Below are positions 1-8,169 of a stretch of DNA of 64,000 bases, in pieces. Each line of letters opens with the position of its first letter. The first letter of the stretch is position 1. The notes below the pieces were generated by a model. It did not search any database, was not told the origin of the DNA, and saw only the letters and a list, made by a program, of their open reading frames with translations. The stretch lies in the NCBI RefSeq assembly GCF_038396765.1, contig NZ_CP150096.1:725501-789500 (forward strand), read 5' to 3'. This DNA is from Chitinophaga caseinilytica (GTDB taxonomy: Bacteria; Bacteroidota; Bacteroidia; Chitinophagales; Chitinophagaceae). The translations under genes and the position numbers were made by a program.

Positions 1-10
1 CATTCTTCAT

Positions 11-490
11 GCTGATATGACAGAAGCGTCAACAAATGACGCTGATGTTAATCGGATTAACTTTTCCAGCGAAAAGAAATTCCCTCCAACACGTAAGCCC
101 ACAAAAGGAATTGGCGCTGTCATGCCTTGATCCTTCCTCCCGCTGATATAACGGCAGCGTAAACAAATGACGCTGATGTTAATCGGATTAACTTTTTCCT
201 ACGAAAAGACATCCCCTTCAACACGTAAGCCTACAAAGGAATTGGCGCTGTCATGACATAAAACCTTCCTCCCGCTGAAATGACAAAAGCGTAAGTAAAT
301 GCACTGATGTTACCCGGATTAACTTTTCCAACGAAAAGACATCCCCTCCAACAAGTAATCCCACAAAAGGAATTAGCACTGTCATGACGAGATTTCTCCT
401 CCCGCTGATATGACAGCAGCTTTAAGTAAATACAGATTAACCCTTCAAACGAATACCATATCCCCTCCAACCAGAAAGCCCCAAAAAAGC
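11..490. repeat. 131-bp tandem repeat, about 3.6 copies
   Basis: Four successive units begin with GCTGATAT or GCTGAAAT at 11, 142, 274 and 404, giving periods of 131, 132 and 130 bp. The fourth unit decays near 490. Units 1 and 2 contain the palindrome GTTAATCGGATTAAC (47-61 and 178-192). Unit 3 has it with two changes (309-323), and unit 4 keeps only the right arm (435-441). The unit junctions contain TGTCATGAC-type inverted repeats. No credible ORF follows the period. The bases before position 11 resemble the end of another unit, so the array probably continues outside the window. From 491 to 616 I see no further structure. Function unknown; it could be a multi-site protein-binding region or a structured non-coding element. 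Confidence 0.85.
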
Positions 491-616
491 ACAAGCCTCT
501 CCCATTCCCGCCAACACCAAATCGGGAAACACCCCACGCATCACAACCCCACAAAGCAGTTCAACCACCCACAACCTTCCCATCCCCCCAACTGTTATTT
601 CTCCAAAACGAAACAT

Positions 617-1186
617 ATGCGTAACCTCCTCCCAGCCTGCACCCTGGCTATCCTGGCAGCCGCTTGCAACACCCCCTCCAACCCCTCAAACCTCCAGGCC
701 AAAATCGACTCCCTCGAAAATGAATTACAATCCTACCGCGCAGAAAAAGCCCTGGTCGATCAACACCTCACCCGGTTCGACTCGCTCGACTTCGTCTTCT
801 ACAGCAACCAGCAATGGCCCGATTTCGCCATCAGCCACGCACACGACATCGTGGCGTATTACCCCGACGGCAGCAAAACCACCGGCCTCGCACCCCAACA
901 TATCGACATGCTGAAACCCATGTTCGTGTTTGCGCCCGACACCAAAATCAAACAACATCCCGTCCGCTTCGGCAGCGGCGAATGGACCGCCGTCATCGGT
1001 GAAATGGAAGGCACTTTTTCCGCGCCCATGCCCATCGGCAACGGAAAATCCATCCCGCCCACCGGCAAGAAATTCAAATTGTCCATGGCCACGATCGGTA
1101 AATGGAAAGACGGGAAAATGACCGAAGAATATCTTTTCTGGGACAACCAGGCCTTCATGCAACAAATCGGTCTCGGGCAAAAATGA
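617..1186 (+). CDS. SnoaL-like (NTF2-fold) lipoprotein
   Basis: This is a 189-residue protein that begins with a lipoprotein signal ending in the lipobox LAAAC (Cys17). I chose ATG 617 because it puts the signal peptide at the N-terminus; the longer in-frame extension to 410 runs into the tandem repeat and reads like non-coding sequence. A short helical stretch with heptad-like leucines follows (about residues 28-50). The rest (about 50-185) has the look of SnoaL/ester-cyclase proteins: an aromatic-rich start, YYPDG, a central W-x-A segment and a C-terminal EEYLFWDN strand. SnoaL folds bind small ligands or catalyse aldol or ester chemistry, but the substrate here cannot be read. It is probably anchored in the envelope. 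It stands alone, with the tandem repeat upstream. Confidence 0.7.
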   Translation: MRNLLPACTLAILAAACNTPSNPSNLQAKIDSLENELQSYRAEKALVDQHLTRFDSLDFVFYSNQQWPDFAISHAHDIVAYYPDGSKTTGLAPQHIDMLKPMFVFAPDTKIKQHPVRFGSGEWTAVIGEMEGTFSAPMPIGNGKSIPPTGKKFKLSMATIGKWKDGKMTEEYLFWDNQAFMQQIGLGQK

Positions 1187-1541
1187 CCCGCAGGAATAAA
1201 CAACTGTAGACAAATTTCACGGTAGTCCGCAAAATTCTACGATCGTTCCACAGCCGGCGCCAACAAGAAAAAAGCCGCTACAGAAAAGTAACGGCTTTAT
1301 GCAAATTACGGTGGAAAAACTTACGGACGGCGGCTCCCGCTCTTTGTCGTGAGTGGTGTTTGATAAGGAGCCGCATTAATGGCTTTACTAACCGCAAGCC
1401 TTCCCGATTTAGGTCAAATCTGATAAGGAAGCTTATGAGGTAACCGGATCGATATCCAGTAACGTGATACAAAGATGCATCGATCTTCGTCAAACGAAAT
1501 ATCGGATCGGGAAAAGAATTGATCGTACCGGGAAAAACGAA
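1187..1541. other. Intergenic region between convergent genes
   Basis: The 355 bases between the SnoaL-like lipoprotein and the AraC regulator contain one clear hairpin (1271-1298) and no convincing gene. A 71-codon minus-strand frame across 1278-1493 runs into the hairpin and has no recognisable features. Confidence 0.6.
1271..1298. terminator. Hairpin between convergent genes
   Basis: The arms AAAGCCGCTA (1271-1280) and TAACGGCTTT (1289-1298) pair with one mismatch around an 8-base loop. The A-run just before the left arm becomes a T-run on the minus strand, so it would work best for minus-strand transcripts. It is 240 bases beyond the AraC gene. Confidence 0.5.
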
Positions 1542-2471
1542 TTAGCGAAGGAGTAACTCACAGGGTTTCAGGCCTGTATGCTTCTTGAAAGCGGTAGAGA
1601 AATGTGAAATGCAGGAATATCCCATCATCATGGCCACTTCCGAAACGGACATCCCTTTTTCATACAGGAGACCGCGGGCCTTTTCCATTCTTTCCTTCTG
1701 GAAATAATCGTAGATGGTGGTGCCGTACATGGCTTTAAAGCCTTTTTTGAGGTAACATTCGTTCATCGCCACCTTGCGCGCCAGCTCACGGATGGTAATG
1801 GGGGCGTCCAGTTGCTCCAGGAGGATGGTGCGCGCCTTTTCGATCTTGGAGCGGTCTTCCATCTGCGTCAGGAAACGGCAACCGTAACGCTCTTCCGTAT
1901 CGTTCTGGATGAACTGGTCGGAACTGAAAAGCAACAGCTCCAGGGATTTGCTCTGCAGGAAGATGTTCTTCAACACCCCTTCATAATTATGGTGCACCAT
2001 CTGCTCCAGCACGTTTTTCGACTTCGTGCAGGGCTGGATGGTTTTCATGAAAGGCTTGCGCGATTGCAGCTCGAACAGCGTGCTGTTCGTATTGCTTTTC
2101 TGTAAAGACTGGATGAACCCGGGATGGAAACGCACCGTGATCAGATCGATCGAAGGCAGTTTATCGCTCGCGCAATCCGCCGCTTTATGCCCTTCGGCAC
2201 AAACCCGGTCGTTACAGTTCGGGCGCTGGCAATACTTGTTCCCCGCCACGCAGTACCGCAGTTCGATAGCCGCGCTCTTCCCGCGCTTGGCGGGCTGGTA
2301 CACCACCATCGCCACATCTTCCACAGGAAGCGGACGATCGTATACATACCGTTGCAGGGTGTAATCAAGACAATCAGGAACGGCGACCGATTCGGACACC
2401 GCCAGCTCCAGCTGGTCACTCATGGCAGGCTGCGCCATCGCCAATTGTAATATTTCCTGTATTTCTTTCAT
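1542..2471 (-). CDS. AraC-family regulator with a Cys-rich N-terminal domain
   Basis: This 309-residue protein has a C-terminal AraC/XylS DNA-binding domain (about 208-308): two helix-turn-helix motifs, with the usual LARKVAMNECYLKKGFK in the first and VAMMMGYSCISHFSTAFKK in the second. The N-terminal part is not a recognisable cupin. It has a cluster of Cys74, Cys81, Cys86, Cys91, His95 and Cys100, spaced like a metal or redox centre. By analogy with other AraC proteins the N-terminal half is the sensor; what it senses is unknown. A TAnnTTTG promoter element sits 11 bases before the start codon, so the mRNA leader must be very short. No obvious target gene is adjacent: the next gene upstream is divergent and encodes an AsmA-like protein. 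Confidence 0.85.
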   Translation of the reverse strand: MKEIQEILQLAMAQPAMSDQLELAVSESVAVPDCLDYTLQRYVYDRPLPVEDVAMVVYQPAKRGKSAAIELRYCVAGNKYCQRPNCNDRVCAEGHKAADCASDKLPSIDLITVRFHPGFIQSLQKSNTNSTLFELQSRKPFMKTIQPCTKSKNVLEQMVHHNYEGVLKNIFLQSKSLELLLFSSDQFIQNDTEERYGCRFLTQMEDRSKIEKARTILLEQLDAPITIRELARKVAMNECYLKKGFKAMYGTTIYDYFQKERMEKARGLLYEKGMSVSEVAMMMGYSCISHFSTAFKKHTGLKPCELLLR

Positions 2472-2482
2472 GTAAAGCCGGA

Positions 2483-2490
2483 CAAAAGTA
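2483..2490 (-). promoter_or_regulatory. Promoter -7 element of the AraC gene
   Basis: TACTTTTG on the minus strand matches the Bacteroidota -7 consensus TAnnTTTG, with 11 bases between it and the start codon. No good -33 TTTG is visible. Confidence 0.45.
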
Positions 2491-2588
2491 ACGAATGATT
2501 GTTATTATCGCATCAGGCTGACAAAGTCCTTACAATTCCAAGACCTTACCCGGGGAATTGGTATACCTTTAGCAACAGTAGATTACGC

Positions 2589-4253
2589 ATGAAGAAATCC
2601 TGGAAAATCATTCTATTCGTAGCCGGCGCCCTGGCCGTAGCACTGCTCGCCGGCGGATGGTACCTCGGCACGCATTGGAAAAAACTGCTCGATGCGGAAT
2701 TGCGGAGATACGTGACCGAAGGGTCGGACAGCCTCTATACCCTTGCCTATGGCAAGATCCACCTGAATGTGCTCACGGGCAGCGTGGCCATCGATCATGT
2801 GGTGCTCCTCCCCGATTCCGCCGTTTACGACCGGCTCGTGCACGAACAACGCGCCCCGGAAGTGCTGTACAACGCCAGACTGGGCCGGGTACAGGTGACG
2901 GGACTGAAAATCTGGCGGTATTTCCTGCATAAAGAGGTGGATGCCAGATCGTTCCGGCTCCGCGACCCGGAACTGACCATCGTGCACGACATGCGCAGCA
3001 ACGATACCACGCCGCGGCGGAGCTTCTACGAATCCGTGTCGCGCTCCATCCGGAATTTCCGCATCGGGGAGATCGAATTGGCCAATACCAGCCTGCTTTT
3101 CACGCAAATCCGGAAAGACAGTAGCCGCAAGATCACGAAACTCGGTAATCTCGACGTGGTATTACGAAATCTCGCCATCGACTCCATCAGTCAAAACGAC
3201 CTGACGCGGGTGCTGTATGCGCAGGATTTTACCGTGGGGCTCCGGAAATGGGAGTACCGGACGGCCGACAGCCTGTACTGGATGCGGCTTTCCAATATTT
3301 CCTTCAATGCCGTGGCCAAACAGTTGACCGTGGCCAGCTTCCAGCTCGATCCCCGGTACAGCAAATCCGAATTCGACAAAAGGATCGGCACGCAAAAGGA
3401 TCGTTTTCAATTGACTTTCAATAACATAGTTGCAGATGGCGTACTGCTCCGCCACATCCTTCAGCAGGAGGCGGTTATCCGCAAAGCGAGCATCGACGGC
3501 GGGGAACTGCATGTTTACCGTAACCGGGGGCTTCCCATGCCGCCTGGCGATCTGCTCGGCAAGTTTCCCAACCAGCTGCTCATGAAGCTGGAGCTGCCTT
3601 TGCGGATTGATACGCTCACGGCGCAGGGCGTGCAGGTGAGTTATTCGGAGGTGAACCCGGGCAACGGGCAAACCGGCGTGGTGGAGTTCCACCAGGCGGG
3701 GGGCACTTTCCGCAATATCACGAACGTGGATTCCATGGTGCAGAAAAATCCCCACGCCACGGTAGACCTTCACGCCATCCTCATGCGGACCGGCAAGCTG
3801 AAAGCGCATTTCGATTTCGCGCTGGGGAACGATGCGGGTGCTTTTGCCGTAAGCGGGAAACTGAACGATATGGACGGCAGGGAGATGAACGCGGCTACCA
3901 AACCGCTGGGCGAGGTGTCTATCCGTTCAGCAAAAATCCGGGAGCTGGAATGGCATATCCGGGGCAATGAGCGTTCGGCCGCGGGCACGCTCACCATGCG
4001 ATACGACGATCTGAAGATCGATTTCCTGAAAGATATCGTGGCGAAAGGGAAGAAACGGAAAAAAGGGCTGGTGAGCCTCATCGCGAACCTGATGGTGATC
4101 CAGAACGAAAACCCTTCGCCGGGGCAGCCTTTGCGGACAGCAAAGCCCAAATTCACGAGAGACCCGCAGAAATCGTTCTTCAACCTCGTCTGGAAGACCA
4201 TTTTCACCGGCATCAAGGAAACGGTGCTGACCGATATGGCCGCCGGGTTGTAG
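2589..4253 (+). CDS. AsmA-like single-pass membrane protein
   Basis: This is a protein of 554 residues. The start at 2589 was chosen because it directly precedes a basic stretch and one hydrophobic segment (about 5-25); the upstream in-frame extension has no such logic. The rest is a large periplasmic region rich in alternating beta-strand sequence with phrases such as LNVLTGSVAIDHV and LELPLRIDTLTAQGVQV, as seen in AsmA/YhdP/DUF748 proteins, which are proposed to bridge the envelope in lipid transport. The assignment rests on overall pattern, not on a diagnostic motif. It stands alone between the divergent AraC gene and gyrB. Confidence 0.6.
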   Translation: MKKSWKIILFVAGALAVALLAGGWYLGTHWKKLLDAELRRYVTEGSDSLYTLAYGKIHLNVLTGSVAIDHVVLLPDSAVYDRLVHEQRAPEVLYNARLGRVQVTGLKIWRYFLHKEVDARSFRLRDPELTIVHDMRSNDTTPRRSFYESVSRSIRNFRIGEIELANTSLLFTQIRKDSSRKITKLGNLDVVLRNLAIDSISQNDLTRVLYAQDFTVGLRKWEYRTADSLYWMRLSNISFNAVAKQLTVASFQLDPRYSKSEFDKRIGTQKDRFQLTFNNIVADGVLLRHILQQEAVIRKASIDGGELHVYRNRGLPMPPGDLLGKFPNQLLMKLELPLRIDTLTAQGVQVSYSEVNPGNGQTGVVEFHQAGGTFRNITNVDSMVQKNPHATVDLHAILMRTGKLKAHFDFALGNDAGAFAVSGKLNDMDGREMNAATKPLGEVSIRSAKIRELEWHIRGNERSAAGTLTMRYDDLKIDFLKDIVAKGKKRKKGLVSLIANLMVIQNENPSPGQPLRTAKPKFTRDPQKSFFNLVWKTIFTGIKETVLTDMAAGL

Positions 4254-4285
4254 ACTGCAGTTTCCACCGACTATCCACACCCCTC

Positions 4286-4329
4286 AAATTAGCCTTGTTT
4301 TTCATGGAAATTAGCCTGATTTTCCGTAT
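4286..4329 (+). repeat. Two 22-bp direct repeats upstream of gyrB
   Basis: AAATTAGCCT occurs at 4286-4295 and again at 4308-4317. Each copy is followed by a T-rich stretch, giving a 22-bp period (about two helical turns). The second copy ends on the gyrB -7 element, so the pair covers the region where the -33 box would be. A regulator-binding role is inference. Confidence 0.5.
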
Positions 4330-4334
4330 TTTTG
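4327..4334 (+). promoter_or_regulatory. gyrB promoter -7 element
   Basis: TATTTTTG matches TAnnTTTG and lies 46 bases before the gyrB ATG. The expected -33 region is occupied by the direct repeats. Confidence 0.5.
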
Positions 4335-4380
4335 CTGGATATTCAACGGATTTGTTCAAAAAAGATTTTCAGCTAAAAAT

Positions 4381-6360
4381 ATGAGTGAAGAATTAGTGCA
4401 AGCACCGCCTGCTACCAGCAATTACGGCGCCGATAATATCCAGGTATTGGAAGGGCTGGAAGCCGTGCGCAAACGCCCCGCCATGTATATTGGCGACATC
4501 GGTGTCAAAGGTTTACACCATCTTGTATACGAGGTGGTAGACAACTCCATCGACGAAGCCCTGGCCGGATATTGCAAGAACATTGATGTAACCATTTGTG
4601 AAGACAATTCCATCCGCGTAAAGGACGACGGCCGTGGCATCCCCACGGGCATGCACCAGAAAGAACAGCGTTCCGCGCTGGAGGTGGTGATGACCGTACT
4701 GCACGCCGGTGGTAAATTCGATAAAAACACCTACAAGGTGTCTGGCGGTCTGCACGGTGTGGGCGTATCCTGCGTGAACGCATTGAGCGACCCCCTGCAT
4801 GTGACCGTTCACCGCGAAGGCAAGATCTTCGAACAGGAATACAGAATGGGGCACCCCCAGTATTCGGTACGGGAGATCGGCACGAGCGATATTACCGGGA
4901 CGACCGTTCATTTCAAACCGGACGCCACCATTTTCACCGAAACGGTATATAACCGCGAAACCCTCGCCGGGCGCCTCCGTGAGCTGGCTTTCCTGAACCG
5001 CAACATCCGCATCACGCTTAACGACGAGCGCGAGAAAGACGAAAACGGCAACATCTTCAGCGAAACCTTCTTCAGCGAAGGCGGTATCATCGAGTTCGTG
5101 CAGCTGATCGACAAGAACGGCCGCCGCAACCCGCTGCTGCCCAACCCGATCTATATCGAAACGCACGACGCCAACGCCAATGTGGCGGTGGAAGTGGCCA
5201 TGCTCTACAACGATTCGTTCAACGAGCACATCTTCTCCTACGTTAATAATATCAATACCATCGAAGGCGGTACCCACGTAGCCGGCTTCCGCAGGGCCAT
5301 CACCCGCGTGTTCAAGTCGTACGGCGATAAGAACAAGCTGTTCGAGAAATCGAAGGTGGAGGTGACGGGAGACGACTTCCGCGAAGGGCTGTCCTGCATC
5401 GTGAGCGTGAAAGTTCCCGAACCGCAGTTCGAAGGCCAGACCAAAACCAAGCTCGGCAACTCCGACGTAATGGGTATCGTGGACTCCGCGGTAGCCAACG
5501 TGCTGGACGCTTACCTGGAAGAACATCCCAAGGAAGCCAAGCAGATCATCAACAAGGTGGTGCTCGCCGCCCAGGCCCGCGAAGCCGCCCGGAAAGCCCG
5601 CCAGATGGTACAGCGCAAGAGCGTGATGACCGGCAGCGGCCTCCCCGGCAAACTGGCCGATTGCTCCGACAACGATCCCAACAAATGCGAGCTCTTCCTC
5701 GTCGAAGGGGACTCGGCGGGTGGTACGGCCAAACAGGGCCGTAACCGTAACTTCCAGGCCATCCTGCCGCTGCGCGGTAAGATCCTGAACGTGGAAAAAG
5801 CCCTCGAGCACAAAATCTACGAGAACGAAGAGATCAAAAATATCTTTACGGCGCTTGGCGTAACCATCGGTACACCCGACGACGATAAAGCCCTCAACCT
5901 CAGCAAACTCCGTTATCACAAGCTGATCATCATGACGGATGCCGACGTGGACGGAAGCCACATCGCCACCCTCATCCTCACCTTCGTATTCCGCTACATG
6001 CGCGAAATGGTGGAGCAAGGGTATGTATACCTCGCTCAGCCCCCGCTGTACCTCGTGAAGAAAGGCAAGGAATTCCAGTACGCCTGGAACGAAGAACAGC
6101 GCAAGGCGGCCGTTACGCGGCTGGCCGGCGGCGGTAAGGAAGACAGCGTGACCATCCAGCGATATAAAGGTTTGGGTGAGATGAACGCCGAACAGTTGTG
6201 GGACACCACGATGGACCCGGACGTTCGTACGCTGAAACAGGTGACGATCGACAATCTCCCGGAAGCCGACCGCATCTTCACCATGCTCATGGGCGACGAG
6301 GTACCCCCGCGCCGCGAATTCATCGAATCGCACGCCAAATACGCAAAAATCGACGCGTAA
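4381..6360 (+). CDS. gyrB: DNA gyrase subunit B
   Basis: A 659-residue ATPase subunit of the type II topoisomerase that introduces negative supercoils together with GyrA (not in this window). The GHKL ATPase domain shows the catalytic glutamate in EVVDNS (Glu51), the Mg-binding asparagine (Asn55), DDGRGIP (82-88) and GGLHGVGVS (122-130). The TOPRIM domain shows EGDSAGG (442-448) and the metal-binding DADVDG (520-525). The C-terminal PLYLVKKGK and QRYKGLGEMN blocks are typical. The length fits the short GyrB form without the insert seen in gamma-proteobacteria. It is monocistronic, with its own promoter and a strong terminator. Confidence 0.98.
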   Translation: MSEELVQAPPATSNYGADNIQVLEGLEAVRKRPAMYIGDIGVKGLHHLVYEVVDNSIDEALAGYCKNIDVTICEDNSIRVKDDGRGIPTGMHQKEQRSALEVVMTVLHAGGKFDKNTYKVSGGLHGVGVSCVNALSDPLHVTVHREGKIFEQEYRMGHPQYSVREIGTSDITGTTVHFKPDATIFTETVYNRETLAGRLRELAFLNRNIRITLNDEREKDENGNIFSETFFSEGGIIEFVQLIDKNGRRNPLLPNPIYIETHDANANVAVEVAMLYNDSFNEHIFSYVNNINTIEGGTHVAGFRRAITRVFKSYGDKNKLFEKSKVEVTGDDFREGLSCIVSVKVPEPQFEGQTKTKLGNSDVMGIVDSAVANVLDAYLEEHPKEAKQIINKVVLAAQAREAARKARQMVQRKSVMTGSGLPGKLADCSDNDPNKCELFLVEGDSAGGTAKQGRNRNFQAILPLRGKILNVEKALEHKIYENEEIKNIFTALGVTIGTPDDDKALNLSKLRYHKLIIMTDADVDGSHIATLILTFVFRYMREMVEQGYVYLAQPPLYLVKKGKEFQYAWNEEQRKAAVTRLAGGGKEDSVTIQRYKGLGEMNAEQLWDTTMDPDVRTLKQVTIDNLPEADRIFTMLMGDEVPPRREFIESHAKYAKIDA

Positions 6361-6386
6361 CCCGCTCGGTATTAATATCTTGCAGA

Positions 6387-6427
6387 AAGCGGCCGTTCCC
6401 CTTCAAAAGGAACGGCCGCTTCGTTTT
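6387..6427 (+). terminator. gyrB terminator
   Basis: A 13-bp perfect stem, AAGCGGCCGTTCC (6387-6399) with GGAACGGCCGCTT (6409-6421), has a 9-base loop and is followed by CGTTTTC. Confidence 0.85.
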
Positions 6428-6466
6428 CCCCCATCTTTCCCACCAATACAAATTTTTATTTATAAT

Positions 6467-6474
6467 TAATTTTG
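6467..6474 (+). promoter_or_regulatory. Promoter -7 element for the lipoprotein at 6540
   Basis: TAATTTTG fits TAnnTTTG and lies 65 bases before the start codon in an AT-rich stretch. Confidence 0.4.
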
Positions 6475-6539
6475 ATAATGTGTTTTTCCGGTGTATATTG
6501 CATCCGCTAGCATCACCTGTACCAAAGAAACGTATACCT

Positions 6540-7061
6540 ATGAAAATCGCAAGCACGCTGCCGGCCCTTGGCATAGCGGTGGCCCTTTGCCTCACCGCCT
6601 GCAAGAAGAAAGATATTTTCGAGGACAACCGCAGCCAGGGCACCATGTCGATGAAGCTCGACGGGCAGGTGCTCACCGTTTCCAAACAACTCACCGGCAG
6701 CCTGTACGATACGGCCAACGACGTGATGAGCCATCTCATCGTGAGCGGTATGACGGAAGACAACCAGCTTCTGACCGTCAACGTCGCGTTTCCCAACAAA
6801 CAACTGAAAACCGGCACCTACGAACTGAACACTTTCCGATACAACACCATCGGCTGGATGCAGCGCCTCAGCGACGCCATCGGTTATTCCGCGGTGGACC
6901 TCGAGTACGGCGCCAGCGCCATCATCAAGATCGAATCCATCAGCGAATCTAAAGCGAAAGGCACTTTCAGCGGTGTGTTGATCCACGATGTGGACGAAAC
7001 CAAAAAGAAAGTAGTTTCCGAAGGCAGATTCGAGGTTTCGCTCATCAAATACACGAAGTAA
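6540..7061 (+). CDS. Small lipoprotein of unknown function
   Basis: A 173-residue protein with a lipoprotein signal and lipobox LTAC (Cys21), followed by KKKD. The start at 6540 was chosen for this signal; the frame upstream overlaps the end of gyrB and its terminator. The mature part (about 30-173) reads as a small beta-sandwich: SMKLDGQVLTVSKQL, an LLTVNVAFPN strand, KTGTYELN and a final GRFEVSLIKY strand. This arrangement is common in Bacteroidota lipoproteins that resemble DUF6252-type proteins, but I do not recognise the family firmly. No operon partner. Confidence 0.65.
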   Translation: MKIASTLPALGIAVALCLTACKKKDIFEDNRSQGTMSMKLDGQVLTVSKQLTGSLYDTANDVMSHLIVSGMTEDNQLLTVNVAFPNKQLKTGTYELNTFRYNTIGWMQRLSDAIGYSAVDLEYGASAIIKIESISESKAKGTFSGVLIHDVDETKKKVVSEGRFEVSLIKYTK

Positions 7062-7229
7062 TTTTCTGAAAAACCATCGCACCATACGTGTCCTATTTAT
7101 CCCAACTTACCTGACTTCGGCAAGAGGCCGTTAGTAGCAAAATAGACTGAAAAGACAGTTAAAAACGACAGTAGAATGTAGACCGCGTCATACGTCATCC
7201 GGCGTCAGTGACCAAACCATCAAGACATG

Positions 7230-7265
7230 AAAAGGGCTCCAGGTGACGACCGGGAGCCCTTTTTC
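7230..7265. terminator. Bidirectional terminator
   Basis: GGGCTCC (7234-7240) pairs with GGGAGCCC (7252-7259). Four As lie before the stem and five Ts after it, so it can serve both the plus-strand lipoprotein gene and the minus-strand SIMPL gene. Confidence 0.8.
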
Positions 7266-7291
7266 TTTTGCGTTGTTTTAGTTTCGCGTTA

Positions 7292-8017
7292 TTATTTGAT
7301 CCCCCATACGGCACGCACTTCCGCACGGATCTTGATGGTTTTGAAATCGATGTTGGAATCGGGCGCACCGCCTGCAGCATCGTAAGCGGCAGTTTTGCGG
7401 ACCATCATATTCGCCATTTCAGGACGAACGTCGCTGTACTGATCGGTGTTGAATTCCTGGATCTCGATCACACCGGCGAGGTTTTCACCGATAGCGGCTA
7501 CCAGGTATTCCGCTTTTGCCTTGGCGGCTTTCAGCGCTTCGATCTTCACCTGTTTGCGGTATTCTTCCATTTTGCTGCTGCTGAAAGAAGCTACGTTCGC
7601 GCTTTCGATGCCTTCTTCATCCACAGCGGCGAGGATGCCGTTGATTTTGTCGAGGCGGGTCAGTTTCAGGCGATACTGTTTGCGGGCCATGAAATCGGGC
7701 GCATCTTTCTTCTTTTTCCACCACTGGTCATAGTTATAACCGAATACGTTGGCGATGGTGAAATCACCTTTCGCGATACCAGCGGCTTCCACGGCTTTCT
7801 GGAGTTTTTGTTCCAGTTCGGTGATGGATACCTTCTGCGTTTTGTTCTTCATGTATTCGCGCAGGGTGATGTTGAAATAGATCTCGTCGGGCGTGATCTC
7901 GATTTCGGCGCTGCCGTTCACTTCGATCTTTTTTACCGGGGGCTTGTTGTCGGTAGTCTGTGCAAAGGAAGTTGCTGTCATAACAAGGGCCATTAAAAGT
8001 ACGGTTAATCTTTTCAT
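7292..8017 (-). CDS. SIMPL domain (DUF541) periplasmic protein
   Basis: A 241-residue protein with a signal peptide (residues 1-20, cleavage after SFA). The start at 8017 was preferred over the in-frame ATG at 8056 because it gives a normal signal peptide. The mature part matches the SIMPL/DUF541 family: an opening IEVNGSAEIEITPDEI strand, a long alternating helical region in the middle (KVSITELEQKLQKAVEAAG), and the ALKAAKAKAEYLVAAIGE helix that precedes a closing beta-strand region. SIMPL proteins form oligomeric periplasmic assemblies; the molecular role is poorly defined. It lies just downstream of mfd on the same strand but has its own promoter element in the gap. Confidence 0.85.
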   Translation of the reverse strand: MKRLTVLLMALVMTATSFAQTTDNKPPVKKIEVNGSAEIEITPDEIYFNITLREYMKNKTQKVSITELEQKLQKAVEAAGIAKGDFTIANVFGYNYDQWWKKKKDAPDFMARKQYRLKLTRLDKINGILAAVDEEGIESANVASFSSSKMEEYRKQVKIEALKAAKAKAEYLVAAIGENLAGVIEIQEFNTDQYSDVRPEMANMMVRKTAAYDAAGGAPDSNIDFKTIKIRAEVRAVWGIK

Positions 8018-8147
8018 TGCTTTCAGTTTTAAATTCACCAGCAGGATGCGGGGCATGGATGTGTTTCCATATGCTTGTGCCGGCTTTAACTTTTCTTTAA
8101 GTTTTAGTCAGGTAAAATGTTTTTGTGTGCCGGTGTAACGTATAAAA

Positions 8148-8155
8148 CAAAGATA
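8148..8155 (-). promoter_or_regulatory. Promoter -7 element for the SIMPL gene
   Basis: TATCTTTG on the minus strand, between the mfd stop codon and the SIMPL start. It predicts a leader of roughly 120 bases. Confidence 0.4.
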
Positions 8156-8169
8156 TGTTACAAAAGTTC

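Noticed and set aside
11..490. Repeat array as integron attC sites or a CRISPR array
   Set aside because: No cassette ORFs between units, no conserved GTTRRRY core, no integrase nearby; and unit length and lack of unique spacers exclude CRISPR.
231..554. 107-codon minus-strand frame in the tandem repeat
   Set aside because: It is created by the repeat and has no signal, domain or codon logic.
1278..1493. 71-codon minus-strand frame downstream of the AraC gene
   Set aside because: It runs into the hairpin at 1271-1298 and shows no recognisable feature.
4513..6333. 606-codon antisense frame over gyrB
   Set aside because: Shadow of the strongly biased GC-rich third positions of gyrB; rich in His/Val/Phe without domains.
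7062..7229. tRNA or small RNA in the gap after the lipoprotein gene
   Set aside because: No cloverleaf, no GTTCRA arm and no CCA end could be drawn.
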